NCBI GenBank assembly: GCA_027030435.1 | Contig: JALVEX010000212.1 | Location: 1-10,789, forward strand | Source: Paracoccaceae bacterium | Lineage (GTDB): Bacteria; Pseudomonadota; Alphaproteobacteria; Rhodobacterales; Rhodobacteraceae | Direction: 5' to 3' | Length of the DNA: 10,789 nt | In this document: positions 1-6,754 of the stretch, piece by piece | How the letters are laid out: each line of letters opens with the position of its first letter | Numbering within the stretch: position 1 is the stretch's first letter | Translations under genes and position numbers: made by a program | The notes under the pieces: model-generated | The model's input: only the letters and a program-made list of their open reading frames with translations | Database searches by the model: none | What the model was told of the DNA's origin: nothing

Positions 1-4
1 ATCA

Positions 5-27
5 GTGTCCCACCGGATGGTGTAAAT
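5..27 (+). repeat. Left terminal inverted repeat of the IS
   Basis: This begins GTGTCCC and continues to ATGGTGTAA. Aligned without gaps to the reverse complement of 1461-1483, 18 of 23 positions agree; the outer 7 bases and the inner ATGGTGTAA block are identical. The mismatches cluster in the middle, as expected if the outer and inner blocks serve strand cleavage and transposase binding. Confidence 0.88.
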
Positions 28-55
28 TCCGCCGGCAGCGCGGGCTGAGCGGAGC

Positions 56-70
56 CTTCGCATAGCGAAG
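56..70 (+). other. Small hairpin in the IS leader
   Basis: CTTCGC (56-61), loop ATA, GCGAAG (65-70) form a perfect 6-bp stem between the left inverted repeat and the transposase start. Such hairpins in IS leaders can damp translation or transcription entering from outside. That role is inferred; only the dyad is seen. Confidence 0.4.
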
Positions 71-158
71 CGATGCCCGCGCGGGTCGCTTGGCGGCCAC
101 GGTTGTTCTTCGGCTAAGGTTTGGTTTGCGGACCCAACTTTGACCGAGGAGATCAACC

Positions 159-1432
159 ATGACCAAGGACACTTTATCAGAGACCGCGGCCCTTCGGGCG
201 CTTTTGTCGGAAACGTCCGACACCCAGTTGCTGGCCGAGATGCTCGGGTTCGTCGCCGACCGCCTCATGGCGCTGGATGTCGACCAGCTCTGTGGAGCCG
301 GTGCGCACGAGCGCAGCGCCGATCGGGTCAACCATCGCAACGGCTATCGGACCCGGGGCTGGGAGACGCGCGCGGGCAGGGTCGATCTCAAGATCCCCAA
401 GCTGCGCAAGGGCAGTTATTTCCCCGAGTTCCTGGAGCCGCGCCGGGCGGCGGAGAAGGCCATGACAGCGGTCATCCAGGAAGCCTATGTCCAAGGGCTC
501 TCGACGCGCTCGGTAGACGACCTGGTCAAGGCGATGGGCATGACCGGTGTGTCGAAGAGCCAGGTCTCCCGGCTCTGCGGCGAGATCGACGAACGGGTCG
601 ATGCGTTCCTGAACCGCCCCCTTGAAGGCGAATGGCCCTATCTGTGGCTCGATGCCACCTACATCAAGGTCCGGCGTGCGGGCCGGATTGTCAGCGTCGC
701 GGCCATAGTGGCTGTTGCGGTCAACCTGGATGGCCGGCGCGAGGTTCTCGGCATTGCCGTCCAGCCCAGCGAGGCGGAGGTCTTCTGGGACGAGTTCCTC
801 CGCTCCCTCGCCGATCGCGGCCTGCGCAAAACCCGTCTGATCATCGCCGATGACCACAAGGGGCTGAAGGCCGCCGCGGCCAAGGTGCTTGGGGCCTCCG
901 TTCAGCGCTGCCGCGTGCACTTCATGCGCAATGCGCTTGCCTGCGTCGGCAAGAAGGACCGCCCGATCGTCACCGCCGCGCTCAGAACAGCCTTCGACCA
1001 GGACACGCTCGCAGCATCGAAAGAGCACTGGGCCAAGCTGATCGAGGCCTTCGAGCCCCGCCATGAAAAGCTCGCCGAACTGATGCGCCGCGCCGAGGAT
1101 GACGTCCTGGCCTACAAGGGGCTCCGCCCGTTCACGCCTCGGTCCGTCCACTGGACGGCCCGCCGCTGCGCGGACCGGCGTTCACTCCCAAGGAACATTG
1201 GGCAAAGATCCATTCCACGAATCCGCTCGAACGCCTGAACAAGGAAATCAAGCGCCGCACCAATGTCGTCGGGATCTTCCCCAACGAGGCTGCGGTCACA
1301 CGCCTGGTCGGAGCCCTGATGCTCGAGCAGAATGATGAGTGGGCAATCACGCGGCGCTACATGACGCTGGAAACCGTCGCCGCCATCTGCGACACTGCCC
1401 CCATGGACCCGGCGAAAATCGCCGCCCTGTAA
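159..1432 (+). pseudogene. IS256-family transposase, frameshifted
   Basis: This encodes a DDE transposase of the IS256 (mutator-like) family, which would excise and insert the element. The ATG at 159 follows a GAGGAG ribosome site at 146-151. The first frame runs 159-1238 and shows the family's first two acidic residues, Asp165 in YLWLDATYIKV and Asp231 in IIADDHKGLKA (IS256 itself has D167 and D233), plus the conserved RCRVHFMRNAL segment. After LAYKGLRP (to about residue 324) the sense is lost and the frame stops at 1236-1238. The genuine C-terminus continues in another frame from 1181 (FTPKEHWAKIHSTNPLERLNKEIKRR) to the TAA at 1430-1432. The third catalytic residue, the Glu in or near the NPLERLNKE block, is therefore in the wrong frame and the product should be inactive. 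Removing about 50 bp between 1131 and 1180 restores one open frame of about 407 codons, a normal family length. Confidence 0.9.
1129..1185 (+). repeat. Inserted palindromic stretch bounded by CGTTCAC direct repeats
   Basis: CGTTCAC occurs at 1129-1135 and again at 1179-1185, exactly 50 bp apart. Between them are an inverted repeat of 7 bp (1140-1146 with 1171-1177) and, inside it, a 7-bp inverted repeat around a single base (CCGTCCA-C-TGGACGG, 1144-1158). Taking out one 50-bp unit joins the two transposase frames as LAYKGLRPFTPKEHW. A 62-bp insertion with slightly different borders would also restore the frame, so the exact edges are uncertain. It may be a tiny mobile or replication-slippage product; I do not recognise it as a named repeat. 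Confidence 0.6.
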
Positions 1433-1460
1433 CTGCGGCCAAGCCAAGGCCGAAGAGCAA

Positions 1461-1483
1461 AGTTACACCATTCCTCGGGACAC
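1461..1483 (-). repeat. Right terminal inverted repeat of the IS
   Basis: The reverse complement reads GTGTCCC, then five variable bases, then ATGGTGTAA, matching the left end at 18 of 23 positions. It lies 28 bp after the reconstructed transposase stop codon (1430-1432), the compact layout usual for an IS. Confidence 0.88.
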
Positions 1484-1523
1484 TATCGAACCATCCAGCG
1501 GCCCATGAGTATCAAGTGCCTGA

Positions 1524-1979
1524 TCATCTGCGTGAGGCGAAGGTATGGACAATGTAGCCACTATACCTTCCCGGCGCATGGACGAACCCGACGTGGGGAC
1601 CTATCTTCCCCCCTCCCCCCTCAGCGCCTGGCCGTTTATTTAATTCCTGCCAATTAATGCGAAGTAAATTTGGGTTGTCTTTGAATTTTTCAGTTTCTAT
1701 CAGGCAATCACGAACATCCGAAAATTTGCGCAGGGCTTTACGGTAGCGGCTCCATTGGGGATGATTTTCATCCATCAGCTTGCCGGAAAACAGAAACGGG
1801 TCCGTTTCCTGATTGGCAAGGTGATCATACTCGATCTGCGGCCCTGATACCTCCGGTGCATCTGCTCCGGCGGGGTCATACCAACTCAGTCCAGCAAAAG
1901 CGGCGACAATGACGGCAAGTGCCAACAGTGCCCGCTTTACCCTGAAAGATTTACCCGGTTTCCAATAACGACCACTCAC
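1524..1979 (-). CDS. Hypothetical membrane-anchored or secreted protein
   Basis: I do not recognise this gene. The GTG at 1977-1979 is chosen as start because a GGGGAG ribosome site sits just upstream; it gives 151 residues. An in-frame ATG at 2039 would add 20 residues but has no well-spaced ribosome site. The N-terminus is basic (GKSFRVKR) and followed by a hydrophobic stretch (ALLALAVIVAAFAGLSW, about residues 17-33), so a signal peptide or single membrane anchor with the rest in the periplasm is likely. The remainder is hydrophilic, with many charged residues and a single cysteine. The C-terminal part is coded across a C6-T-C6 run (1608-1620), where slippage would change or shorten the tail. 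G+C is about 40% over 1621-1740, well below the neighbours, which points to acquisition from elsewhere. The stop lies 41 bp from the IS end, so the IS may have altered its surroundings without cutting the gene. Confidence 0.5.
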   Translation of the reverse strand: MSGRYWKPGKSFRVKRALLALAVIVAAFAGLSWYDPAGADAPEVSGPQIEYDHLANQETDPFLFSGKLMDENHPQWSRYRKALRKFSDVRDCLIETEKFKDNPNLLRINWQELNKRPGAEGGGGKIGPHVGFVHAPGRYSGYIVHTFASRR

Positions 1980-2119
1980 AACGCTTCTCCCCAATTTCCA
2001 GCCTATCCGCGATCCTCCATGGATAGCAAGGAACGCCATCCCTTCTGCCTGGCGGGCAGTGAACCGTCAGGAAAGCCCGGACTGGGCGCATGGGAATCGC
2101 GCCGCCCATTATTGCAGCA

Positions 2120-2158
2120 TGCACCTTGTGCCTTCCGCCCTGTGGCGGGGCGGGTGCA
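2120..2158 (-). terminator. Stem-loop downstream of coaD, possible terminator
   Basis: Two nested stems are visible: TGCACC (2120-2125) with GGTGCA (2153-2158), and inside them CCGCC (2135-2139) with GGCGG (2144-2148). The structure lies about 25 bp beyond the coaD stop. No run of T follows on the minus strand, so it is not a classic intrinsic terminator; it could be an RNA-end stabiliser. Confidence 0.3.
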
Positions 2159-2183
2159 GGCCGGGCCGGAGCGAACGGGATCG

Positions 2184-2675
2184 TCAGGCGAATTTCTCGA
2201 TCAGCTTCGCGTTCACGACGGGGGGCACGAAATTGCTCACATCGCCCTTGAGGCGCGCGATTTCCTTCACCAGCCGGCTTGCGATCGCCTGATAGCGGGC
2301 CTCGGCCATGAGAAAGACCGTCTCGATCGAGCTGTCGAGCATCCGGTTCATGCCCACCATCTGATATTCGTATTCGAAATCGGCCACCGCGCGCAGGCCG
2401 CGGATGATCGTCTGCGCGCCCACGTCATGGGCACAGTCGATCAGCAGATTCTCGAAAGGATGCACCAGGATTTCACAACCTGTCTGGCGCGCGAGCTTGT
2501 GGCATTCGCCCTCGATCATCGCCACCCGCTCCTCGAGCGTGAAAAGCGGGCCCTTGTCGCGGTTGATGGCGACCCCGATCACCAGCCTGTCCACCAGCGC
2601 GGTGGCGCGGGTGATGATATCAACATGGCCAAGCGTGATCGGATCGAACGTGCCCGGATAAAGACCAATGCGCAT
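2184..2675 (-). CDS. coaD: Pantetheine-phosphate adenylyltransferase CoaD
   Basis: CoaD transfers AMP from ATP to 4'-phosphopantetheine, giving dephospho-CoA, the penultimate step of coenzyme A synthesis in the cytoplasm. The 163-residue product has the usual family length. Seen motifs are the nucleotidyltransferase start RIGLYPGTFDP (2-12) with the TLGH form of the HxGH signature at 14-17, the IIRGLRAVADFEYEYQM block (90-106) and IASRLVKEIA (131-140), all diagnostic. The ATG at 2675 is chosen over longer upstream reading because it starts exactly at the family N-terminus and has GGGGAG about 7 bases upstream. It lies 167 bp behind the CBS-domain gene on the same strand. An imperfect -10-like TATGAT (2777-2782, minus) in that gap lacks a convincing -35. 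The gene is essential in most bacteria, so this is core chromosome. The product supplies CoA, which the valine enzymes nearby use, but no regulatory link is visible. Confidence 0.96.
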   Translation of the reverse strand: MRIGLYPGTFDPITLGHVDIITRATALVDRLVIGVAINRDKGPLFTLEERVAMIEGECHKLARQTGCEILVHPFENLLIDCAHDVGAQTIIRGLRAVADFEYEYQMVGMNRMLDSSIETVFLMAEARYQAIASRLVKEIARLKGDVSNFVPPVVNAKLIEKFA

Positions 2676-2842
2676 GTTGCTCTCCCCTTCGCGATGCGTC
2701 CTGCCCTGCTGGCGGCCAGCCGCCCGCCCGCACCGGTGCCGGCCATGGCGCCCGGTGCCACGCAACAATATCGCGCATCATAATGCAAGCAGAAATGCTG
2801 CGGCGCAGAATTTTTCGCCCCGCACCTGCCCACACGAGGAGA

Positions 2843-3280
2843 TCAAAGCCCCATGATCATGCCTTCGAGCGCTTCCTTCTCCATGGAAAGCTCCGAGAGG
2901 CGCGCCTTCACCACGTCGCCCTGCGTGATCAGGCCGACCATGCGGCCCTTGTCATCCACCACCGGCATGTGGCGAAAGCGCCCCTCCGTCATCTGGCGCA
3001 GGATGTCATCGGCGCGCTCGGAGCGGGTGCATGTCACCGGATCGGCCGTCATCAGCTCGGAAACCTTCATCTCGAGGCAGGACGCGCCCTCCCGCGCAAG
3101 GGCGAACACGATATCGCGCTCCGAGAGGATGCCGAGCGGGGTCGTGCCGTCCTGCGTCACCACAACCGAGCCGATGCGATGCTTGCGCAGAAGCTCCGCC
3201 GCATCCGAAACGGAAGCCTCCGGCGGGATCGTCACCACCGCATCGCTCTTCTTGGATTTCAATATCTGGTGCACCTGCAT
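2843..3280 (-). CDS. Two-CBS-domain protein
   Basis: This 145-residue cytoplasmic protein consists of little more than a tandem pair of CBS domains (Bateman module), roughly residues 8-62 and 77-128. The repeats are seen in the paired motifs GILSERDIV (50-58) and GLITQGDVV (116-124), each following a conserved hydrophobic strand (IGSVVV, MPVV). CBS pairs usually bind adenosine-containing ligands such as AMP, ATP or SAM and act as energy sensors; which ligand is bound here cannot be told. No catalytic domain is attached, so it is a free-standing regulator of unknown partner. The ATG at 3280 has a strong GGGAGGA site 7-8 bases upstream. It sits between lysR and coaD on the same strand, 88 bp after lysR. 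A perfect TTGACA (-35-like; TGTCAA at 3345-3350 on the plus strand) lies in that gap but no -10 at the right distance is seen. Confidence 0.9.
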   Translation of the reverse strand: MQVHQILKSKKSDAVVTIPPEASVSDAAELLRKHRIGSVVVTQDGTTPLGILSERDIVFALAREGASCLEMKVSELMTADPVTCTRSERADDILRQMTEGRFRHMPVVDDKGRMVGLITQGDVVKARLSELSMEKEALEGMIMGL

Positions 3281-3368
3281 TCATCATTCCTCCCTGAAAA
3301 TTGCCGCGATCCTATGGCCTCAGGGTCGCCGCCCTGCGACATTCTGTCAAGCTCGGGCTTGGTCGGGC

Positions 3369-4301
3369 TCATCTCAAGCGTGCATCCGCCACCGCGCCCA
3401 TCCCGCCCGCGAGCGCCTCGAGCCGCGCCACTTCCTCCGATATTCCGGCGCTGAGCATGCGGGCGAAGCGCTCGAGCCGCCCCGAGCGCGCCTCGTCGCC
3501 GTGGCGCACCAGATGGAAGCTGCGGGTGAGGGAAAGCCGATCCGCAAGGATGCGCCGCACGCTCCCGCCGGCGGCTGGGATGGCGAAATCATGCACGATC
3601 GCCACCCCCGCCCCCTGGCGCACGAAATTGAACTGCACCGAGAAGGAATTGGAGGAAAGGGTGACGCGATCGGCCTTCATCTCCTTCAGGTAATCGAGTT
3701 CCTTGTCGAAGATCATGTCGGGGATGTAGCCGATCAGGCGGTGGTGGCGCAGATCCTCGAGCCGGGTGATCGGCGGATGGCGGGCGAGGTAATCGGTGCT
3801 GGCGGCGAGGTGGAGGTGATAATCCGTCATTTTCTCGACGATCAACCGCCCGCCGGTGGGAGGCGAGACCGTCACCGCCATGTCGGCCTCGCGGCGCGAG
3901 AGATTGAACAGGCGCGGCTGGGCCACGATCTGCACCTCGAGGCCGGGATTGGCATCGCAGATCGCGGCGCAGACCTGCGGCAGCAGGTAATTGGAGATGC
4001 CGTCGGGCGCGCCGATGCGGATGGTGCCGGTGAGGCGGTCGGGCGCGCCGCTCAGATCCTCGTCGGCCCGCGCCAGCGCGCTTTCCGCCTCCTCGGCGCG
4101 CGCGGCCAGGCGCCGGCCGGCCTCCGTCAGCGCATAGCCCTGCGGCGATTTCACGAACAGAACCGCGCCCACCGCCTCCTCGAGCCGGCGCACCCGCCGC
4201 CCCACGGTGGCGGGATCGAGCTTGAGCTGCGCCCCCGCGCCCGTCAGCCCCTCGGCGCGCGCCACCGCAAGGAATACCCTCAGATCATCCCAGTTCTTCA
4301 T
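3369..4301 (-). CDS. LysR-type transcriptional regulator, divergent from mmsA
   Basis: This is a 310-residue LysR-family regulator, close to the usual 290-330. It has an N-terminal winged helix-turn-helix (about residues 4-62; recognition region around LTGAGAQLKLDPATVGRRVR) and a periplasmic-binding-like ligand domain from about residue 90 (LTGTIRIGAPDGISNYLLP) to about 290. The start ATG at 4301 gives the family-typical opening MKNWDDLRVFLAV. It is transcribed away from mmsA across a shared region of 174 bp, the classic layout in which a LysR protein represses its own gene and activates its neighbour. The likely target is therefore mmsA, possibly with a valine-pathway intermediate as inducer; this is inferred from position, not shown. 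The C-terminus is a little longer than the fold needs, with a Gly/Ala-rich tail. It could instead regulate the CBS or coaD genes downstream on its own strand. Confidence 0.93.
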   Translation of the reverse strand: MKNWDDLRVFLAVARAEGLTGAGAQLKLDPATVGRRVRRLEEAVGAVLFVKSPQGYALTEAGRRLAARAEEAESALARADEDLSGAPDRLTGTIRIGAPDGISNYLLPQVCAAICDANPGLEVQIVAQPRLFNLSRREADMAVTVSPPTGGRLIVEKMTDYHLHLAASTDYLARHPPITRLEDLRHHRLIGYIPDMIFDKELDYLKEMKADRVTLSSNSFSVQFNFVRQGAGVAIVHDFAIPAAGGSVRRILADRLSLTRSFHLVRHGDEARSGRLERFARMLSAGISEEVARLEALAGGMGAVADARLR

Positions 4302-4325
4302 CGAAATCGAATCCCGCCGCCTTCA

Positions 4326-4380
4326 TTGCAATATTGCAAAACGCTTTTGTAAAACTGCCCCTTTTCCATGCAAAAATGCA
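4326..4380. promoter_or_regulatory. Cluster of TTGCAA dyads in the lysR-mmsA region
   Basis: Three nested or adjacent symmetric elements are visible. TTGCAATATTGCAA at 4326-4339 is a perfect 14-bp palindrome. TTGCAAAA-CGC-TTTTGTAA at 4334-4352 is an inverted repeat with one mismatch. TGCA-AAAA-TGCA lies at 4369-4380. The palindrome contains T-N11-A, the minimal LysR box, so it may bind the divergent LysR protein. The TTGCAA cores also resemble TTTGCAAA sites of the short-chain acyl-CoA regulators (PccR/MccR/RamB family). Which protein binds is open. Confidence 0.6.
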
Positions 4381-4475
4381 AGCCTATGCTGCGCGGGAAA
4401 TCAGGGAATCGGCCTCCCTCTCCCGTGCATTCCCGCGCGGCGCCACGGGGGAGGCGGATCACAGGAGGAAGCACC

Positions 4476-5975
4476 ATGGAAACACTCGGACACTGGATCA
4501 ACGGCAAGCGCGTGGAAGGCACTTCGGGGCGCTTCGCGGATGTCTACAACCCCGCCACCGGCGAGGTGCAGGCGCGCGTGGCGCTCGCGAGCAAGGAAGA
4601 GCTTGACGCCGCCGTGGACGCCGCCGCCGCGGCCCAGCCCAAATGGGCCGCCACCAATCCCCAGCGCCGCGGCCGGGTTATGATGGAGCTTGTGCGCCTG
4701 CTCAACCGCGACATCGACAAGCTCGCCGAGGCCCTCTCGCGCGAACACGGCAAGACGCTGCCCGATGCCCGCGGCGACGTGACCCGCGGCATGGAGGTGA
4801 TCGAATACTGCATCGGCGCGCCGCAGATGCTGAAGGGCGAGTTTACCGATGGCGCCGGCCCGGGGATCGACATGTATTCCATGCGCCAGCCCCTTGGCGT
4901 GGTGGCGGGCATCACCCCCTTCAACTTCCCCGCCATGATCCCGCTGTGGCAGATGGGCCCGGCGCTCGCCTCCGGCAACGCGATGATCCTGAAGCCCTCC
5001 GAGCGCGATCCCTCGGTGCCGCTGATGATTGCCGAGCTGGCGAAGGAAGCCGGCCTGCCCGATGGCATCCTGCAGGTGGTGAACGGCGACAAGGAAGCCG
5101 TAGATGCGATCCTCGATAATGAAACCATCCAGGCGGTCGGGTTCGTCGGCTCCACCCCGATCGCCCATTACATCTACAGCCGCGCCGCCGCCAACGGCAA
5201 GCGCGCCCAGTGCTTCGGCGGCGCCAAGAACCACATGATCATCATGCCCGATGCCGACATGGACCAGGCGGCCGACGCGCTGGTTGGCGCGGGCTTCGGG
5301 GCCGCGGGCGAGCGCTGCATGGCGATCTCGGTGGCGGTGCCGGTGGGCGATGAAACCGCCGACCGCCTGATCGAGAAACTGGTGCCGCGCATCGAGAAGC
5401 TGCGCGTCGCGCCCTACACGGACGGCGAGGATGTCGATTACGGCCCCGTGGTGACGAAAGCCGCCAAGGAGCGCATCCTTTCGCTGATCGAAAGCGGCGT
5501 GCAGCAGGGCGCGAAGCTCGTGGTGGACAACCGCGATTTCAAGCTTCAGGGCTATGAAAACGGCTTCTTCGTGGGCCCGCATCTCTTCGATCACGTCACC
5601 CCCGAGATGGACATCTACAAGGAAGAGATCTTCGGCCCCGTGCTCTCCACCGTGCGCACCGGCTCCTACGAGGAGGCGCTGAAGCTCACCATGGACAACG
5701 AATACGGCAACGGCACCGCCATCTTCACCCGAGACGGCGATACCGCGCGCGATTTCGCCTCCCGCGTCAATGTGGGCATGGTGGGGATCAACGTGCCGAT
5801 CCCGGTGCCGCTGGCCTATCACACCTTCGGCGGCTGGAAGAAATCCGCCTTCGGCGATCTCAACCAGCACGGCCCCGACGGCTTCCGCTTCTACACCCGC
5901 ACCAAGACGGTCACTTCGCGCTGGCCCTCGGGGCTGAAGGAAGGCGGCGAGTTCCATTTCAAGGCGATGGACTGA
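4476..5975 (+). CDS. mmsA: CoA-acylating methylmalonate-semialdehyde dehydrogenase
   Basis: MmsA converts methylmalonate semialdehyde, NAD+ and CoA to propionyl-CoA, CO2 and NADH, the last step of the distal valine pathway; it also acts on malonate semialdehyde. The 499-residue protein has the standard family length. It shows the oxyanion Asn150 in ITPFNFP and the catalytic Cys281 in GERCMAIS. In FGGAKNH (247-253) an Asn stands where hydrolytic aldehyde dehydrogenases have the general-base Glu, the hallmark of the CoA-dependent members. The ATG at 4476 follows AGGAGG (4463-4468) with 7 bases between, which excludes the longer in-frame reading from 4368. It is alone in its transcription unit, with a strong terminator behind it, while the partner genes start at 8125. 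The LysR gene opposite and the TTGCAA dyads upstream are the likely controls. The reading frame is intact and its composition matches the neighbours. Confidence 0.96.
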   Translation: METLGHWINGKRVEGTSGRFADVYNPATGEVQARVALASKEELDAAVDAAAAAQPKWAATNPQRRGRVMMELVRLLNRDIDKLAEALSREHGKTLPDARGDVTRGMEVIEYCIGAPQMLKGEFTDGAGPGIDMYSMRQPLGVVAGITPFNFPAMIPLWQMGPALASGNAMILKPSERDPSVPLMIAELAKEAGLPDGILQVVNGDKEAVDAILDNETIQAVGFVGSTPIAHYIYSRAAANGKRAQCFGGAKNHMIIMPDADMDQAADALVGAGFGAAGERCMAISVAVPVGDETADRLIEKLVPRIEKLRVAPYTDGEDVDYGPVVTKAAKERILSLIESGVQQGAKLVVDNRDFKLQGYENGFFVGPHLFDHVTPEMDIYKEEIFGPVLSTVRTGSYEEALKLTMDNEYGNGTAIFTRDGDTARDFASRVNVGMVGINVPIPVPLAYHTFGGWKKSAFGDLNQHGPDGFRFYTRTKTVTSRWPSGLKEGGEFHFKAMD

Positions 5976-6014
5976 GCGCCGCCCGGGCGTACCCGCCTGC
6001 AAGAGCAAAATGAG

Positions 6015-6056
6015 ATGCGCGCTCCGGGAAAACCCGGGGCGCGTATTGCATTTTTC
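6015..6056 (+). terminator. Intrinsic terminator of mmsA
   Basis: A 14-pair stem (6015-6028 with 6033-6046, two G-T wobbles) closes on an AAAA loop and is followed within five bases by a run of five T (6051-6055). It lies 40 bp after the mmsA stop. This is a textbook Rho-independent terminator and separates mmsA from the genes to its right. Confidence 0.9.
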
Positions 6057-6121
6057 ACGCCTGCCTCACGCCCCCCTTGTTGCACCCATTTGTTTCAATT
6101 GTTGCGCGGGGGAGCACCATC

Positions 6122-6199
6122 ATGCTAAGCACCCGCAATGAAACGCGAAACGGCCATGTACAGCCGGATCGAAATCGCCGGTTGACCGGTAACGATTGA
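6122..6199 (+). CDS. Possible 25-residue small ORF upstream of the STAS-like gene
   Basis: An ATG at 6122 preceded by GGGGGAG (6108-6114, 7 bases away) opens a frame of 25 codons ending at TGA 6197-6199, within the 14-bp repeat array. The peptide is polar (MLSTRNETRNGHVQPD at the start) and resembles nothing I know. A second ATG at 6138 in another frame gives a 15-residue peptide. It could be a leader peptide for the gene at 6259, or chance; the good ribosome site is the only support. Confidence 0.25.
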   Translation: MLSTRNETRNGHVQPDRNRRLTGND

Positions 6200-6223
6200 C
6201 CAGTTCCTCTAGATCAGTTCCGC
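6182..6223. repeat. Three 14-bp tandem repeats, probable operator
   Basis: Units at 6182-6195, 6196-6209 and 6210-6223 are consecutive. Units 1 and 2 share 9 of 14 bases, including TTGACC; units 2 and 3 share 11 of 14, including CAGTTCC. The array ends 35 bp before the start of the STAS-like gene, where a regulator would bind. The first unit overlaps a near-palindrome around ACCGGT. Function is inferred. Confidence 0.5.
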
Positions 6224-6258
6224 CCCCATGACATTCTCCGAAACGGATATCGATATTC

Positions 6259-6678
6259 ATGGCCTATCTCATCCGCATCTTCCCCGAACATGATCTCGCC
6301 TATATCCGCTACAGCGGCATGGCCTCGCTCGATGACTACATCAGCGTGGTGGAGGAATATCCCCGCCATCCCGATTTCCGCCTCGGACAGAAGAACCTGA
6401 TCGACCTCACCCATCTCGAAGGGATCGAGCGCGATTACACGCGGATCATGGCCCTGCAGGCGAAGATCGCGGAATATGCCACCCGTGCGCCGAGCGAGAT
6501 CATGAGCGTCGTCGTGGCGCCCACGCCGGTGGCGCGCGAGGCCACGCAGATCGTTTTCCGCTCCTGGCAGGATCTCGACAGCCCGATCCTGCGCCGGGTG
6601 GTGCCGAGCATGGAAGAGGCCTGCGATCTGCTCGGCATCGAGGAGGAGACGCTCGAAGGGCTGCTGTCTTCGGTCTGA
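6259..6678 (+). CDS. Small STAS/SpoIIAA-like domain protein
   Basis: This is a 139-residue soluble protein without signal or membrane segment. The pattern is a beta strand pair (YLIRIFPEHDLAYIRYSG, 3-20), a helix (SLDDYISVVEEY), a strand followed by LGQKNLIDLTHLEGI (about 42-56), then a long helix and a strand with MSVVVAPTPVAREATQIVF. This matches the SpoIIAA-like/STAS fold seen in many short alphaproteobacterial proteins. Members of this group have been linked to partner-switching signalling or lipid binding, but this one has no recognisable phosphorylated serine in the SpoIIAA position and no anti-sigma partner next to it, so no function is claimed. The ATG at 6259 has only a weak ribosome site. 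The gene stands alone: the mmsA terminator lies before it and the ligase gene starts 76 bp after it, so the two may be co-transcribed. The upstream repeats at 6182-6223 suggest specific regulation. Confidence 0.75.
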   Translation: MAYLIRIFPEHDLAYIRYSGMASLDDYISVVEEYPRHPDFRLGQKNLIDLTHLEGIERDYTRIMALQAKIAEYATRAPSEIMSVVVAPTPVAREATQIVFRSWQDLDSPILRRVVPSMEEACDLLGIEEETLEGLLSSV

Positions 6679-6754
6679 TCGGCCCGTGCTGGCGCCGCTT
6701 TTCCTTGCCACCCGCCCCCCGCTCTGCTTTTCTGGCGCGAAACAGGGGGGATGA

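Larger units (their letters stand above)
5..1483 (+). mobile_element. IS256-family insertion sequence with disrupted transposase
   Basis: The element is bounded by imperfect terminal inverted repeats (5-27 and 1461-1483) and holds one transposase gene that fills most of its length, as is normal for the IS256 family (about 1.3-1.5 kb). At 1479 bp it fits the family, and would be about 1430 bp without the extra stretch inside the transposase. The transposase type (Transposase_mut, DDE) decides the family. Only four bases lie left of the element. Compared with the bases right of it, they do not fit a perfect 8- or 9-bp target duplication (atca against gaac or aacc), so either the duplication has decayed or the flanks were rearranged. 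The transposase is broken, so the copy could move only if an intact relative supplied the enzyme. Confidence 0.9.

Noticed and set aside
177..1151. Minus-strand open frame inside the IS
   Set aside because: It is antisense to the transposase and has no recognisable domain; IS256 elements normally carry one gene.
1129..1185. Programmed ribosomal frameshifting in the transposase
   Set aside because: IS256 transposases are normally single-frame, the junction shows no slippery heptamer, and about 20 codons of nonsense separate the two good parts, so an insertion mutation explains it better.
1..1491. Target-site duplication of the IS
   Set aside because: Only four bases precede the left end and they do not match the expected bases right of 1483 for an 8- or 9-bp duplication, so none is claimed.
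1484..1557. C-terminal remnant of a gene cut by the IS (short plus-strand frame ending at 1557)
   Set aside because: About 24 residues in one of two open frames, with no recognisable motif; too little to call a gene fragment.
3322..3350. Promoter for the CBS gene based on a perfect TTGACA (minus strand)
   Set aside because: The position 17 bases downstream reads GACCCT, and the nearest -10-like TAGGAT is 30 bases away, so no spaced pair exists.
4401..6008. Long minus-strand open frame (535 codons) opposite mmsA
   Set aside because: It mirrors the intact mmsA gene; GC-rich codon use keeps the antisense frame open, and its translation is Ala/Gly/His/Arg-rich without family motifs.
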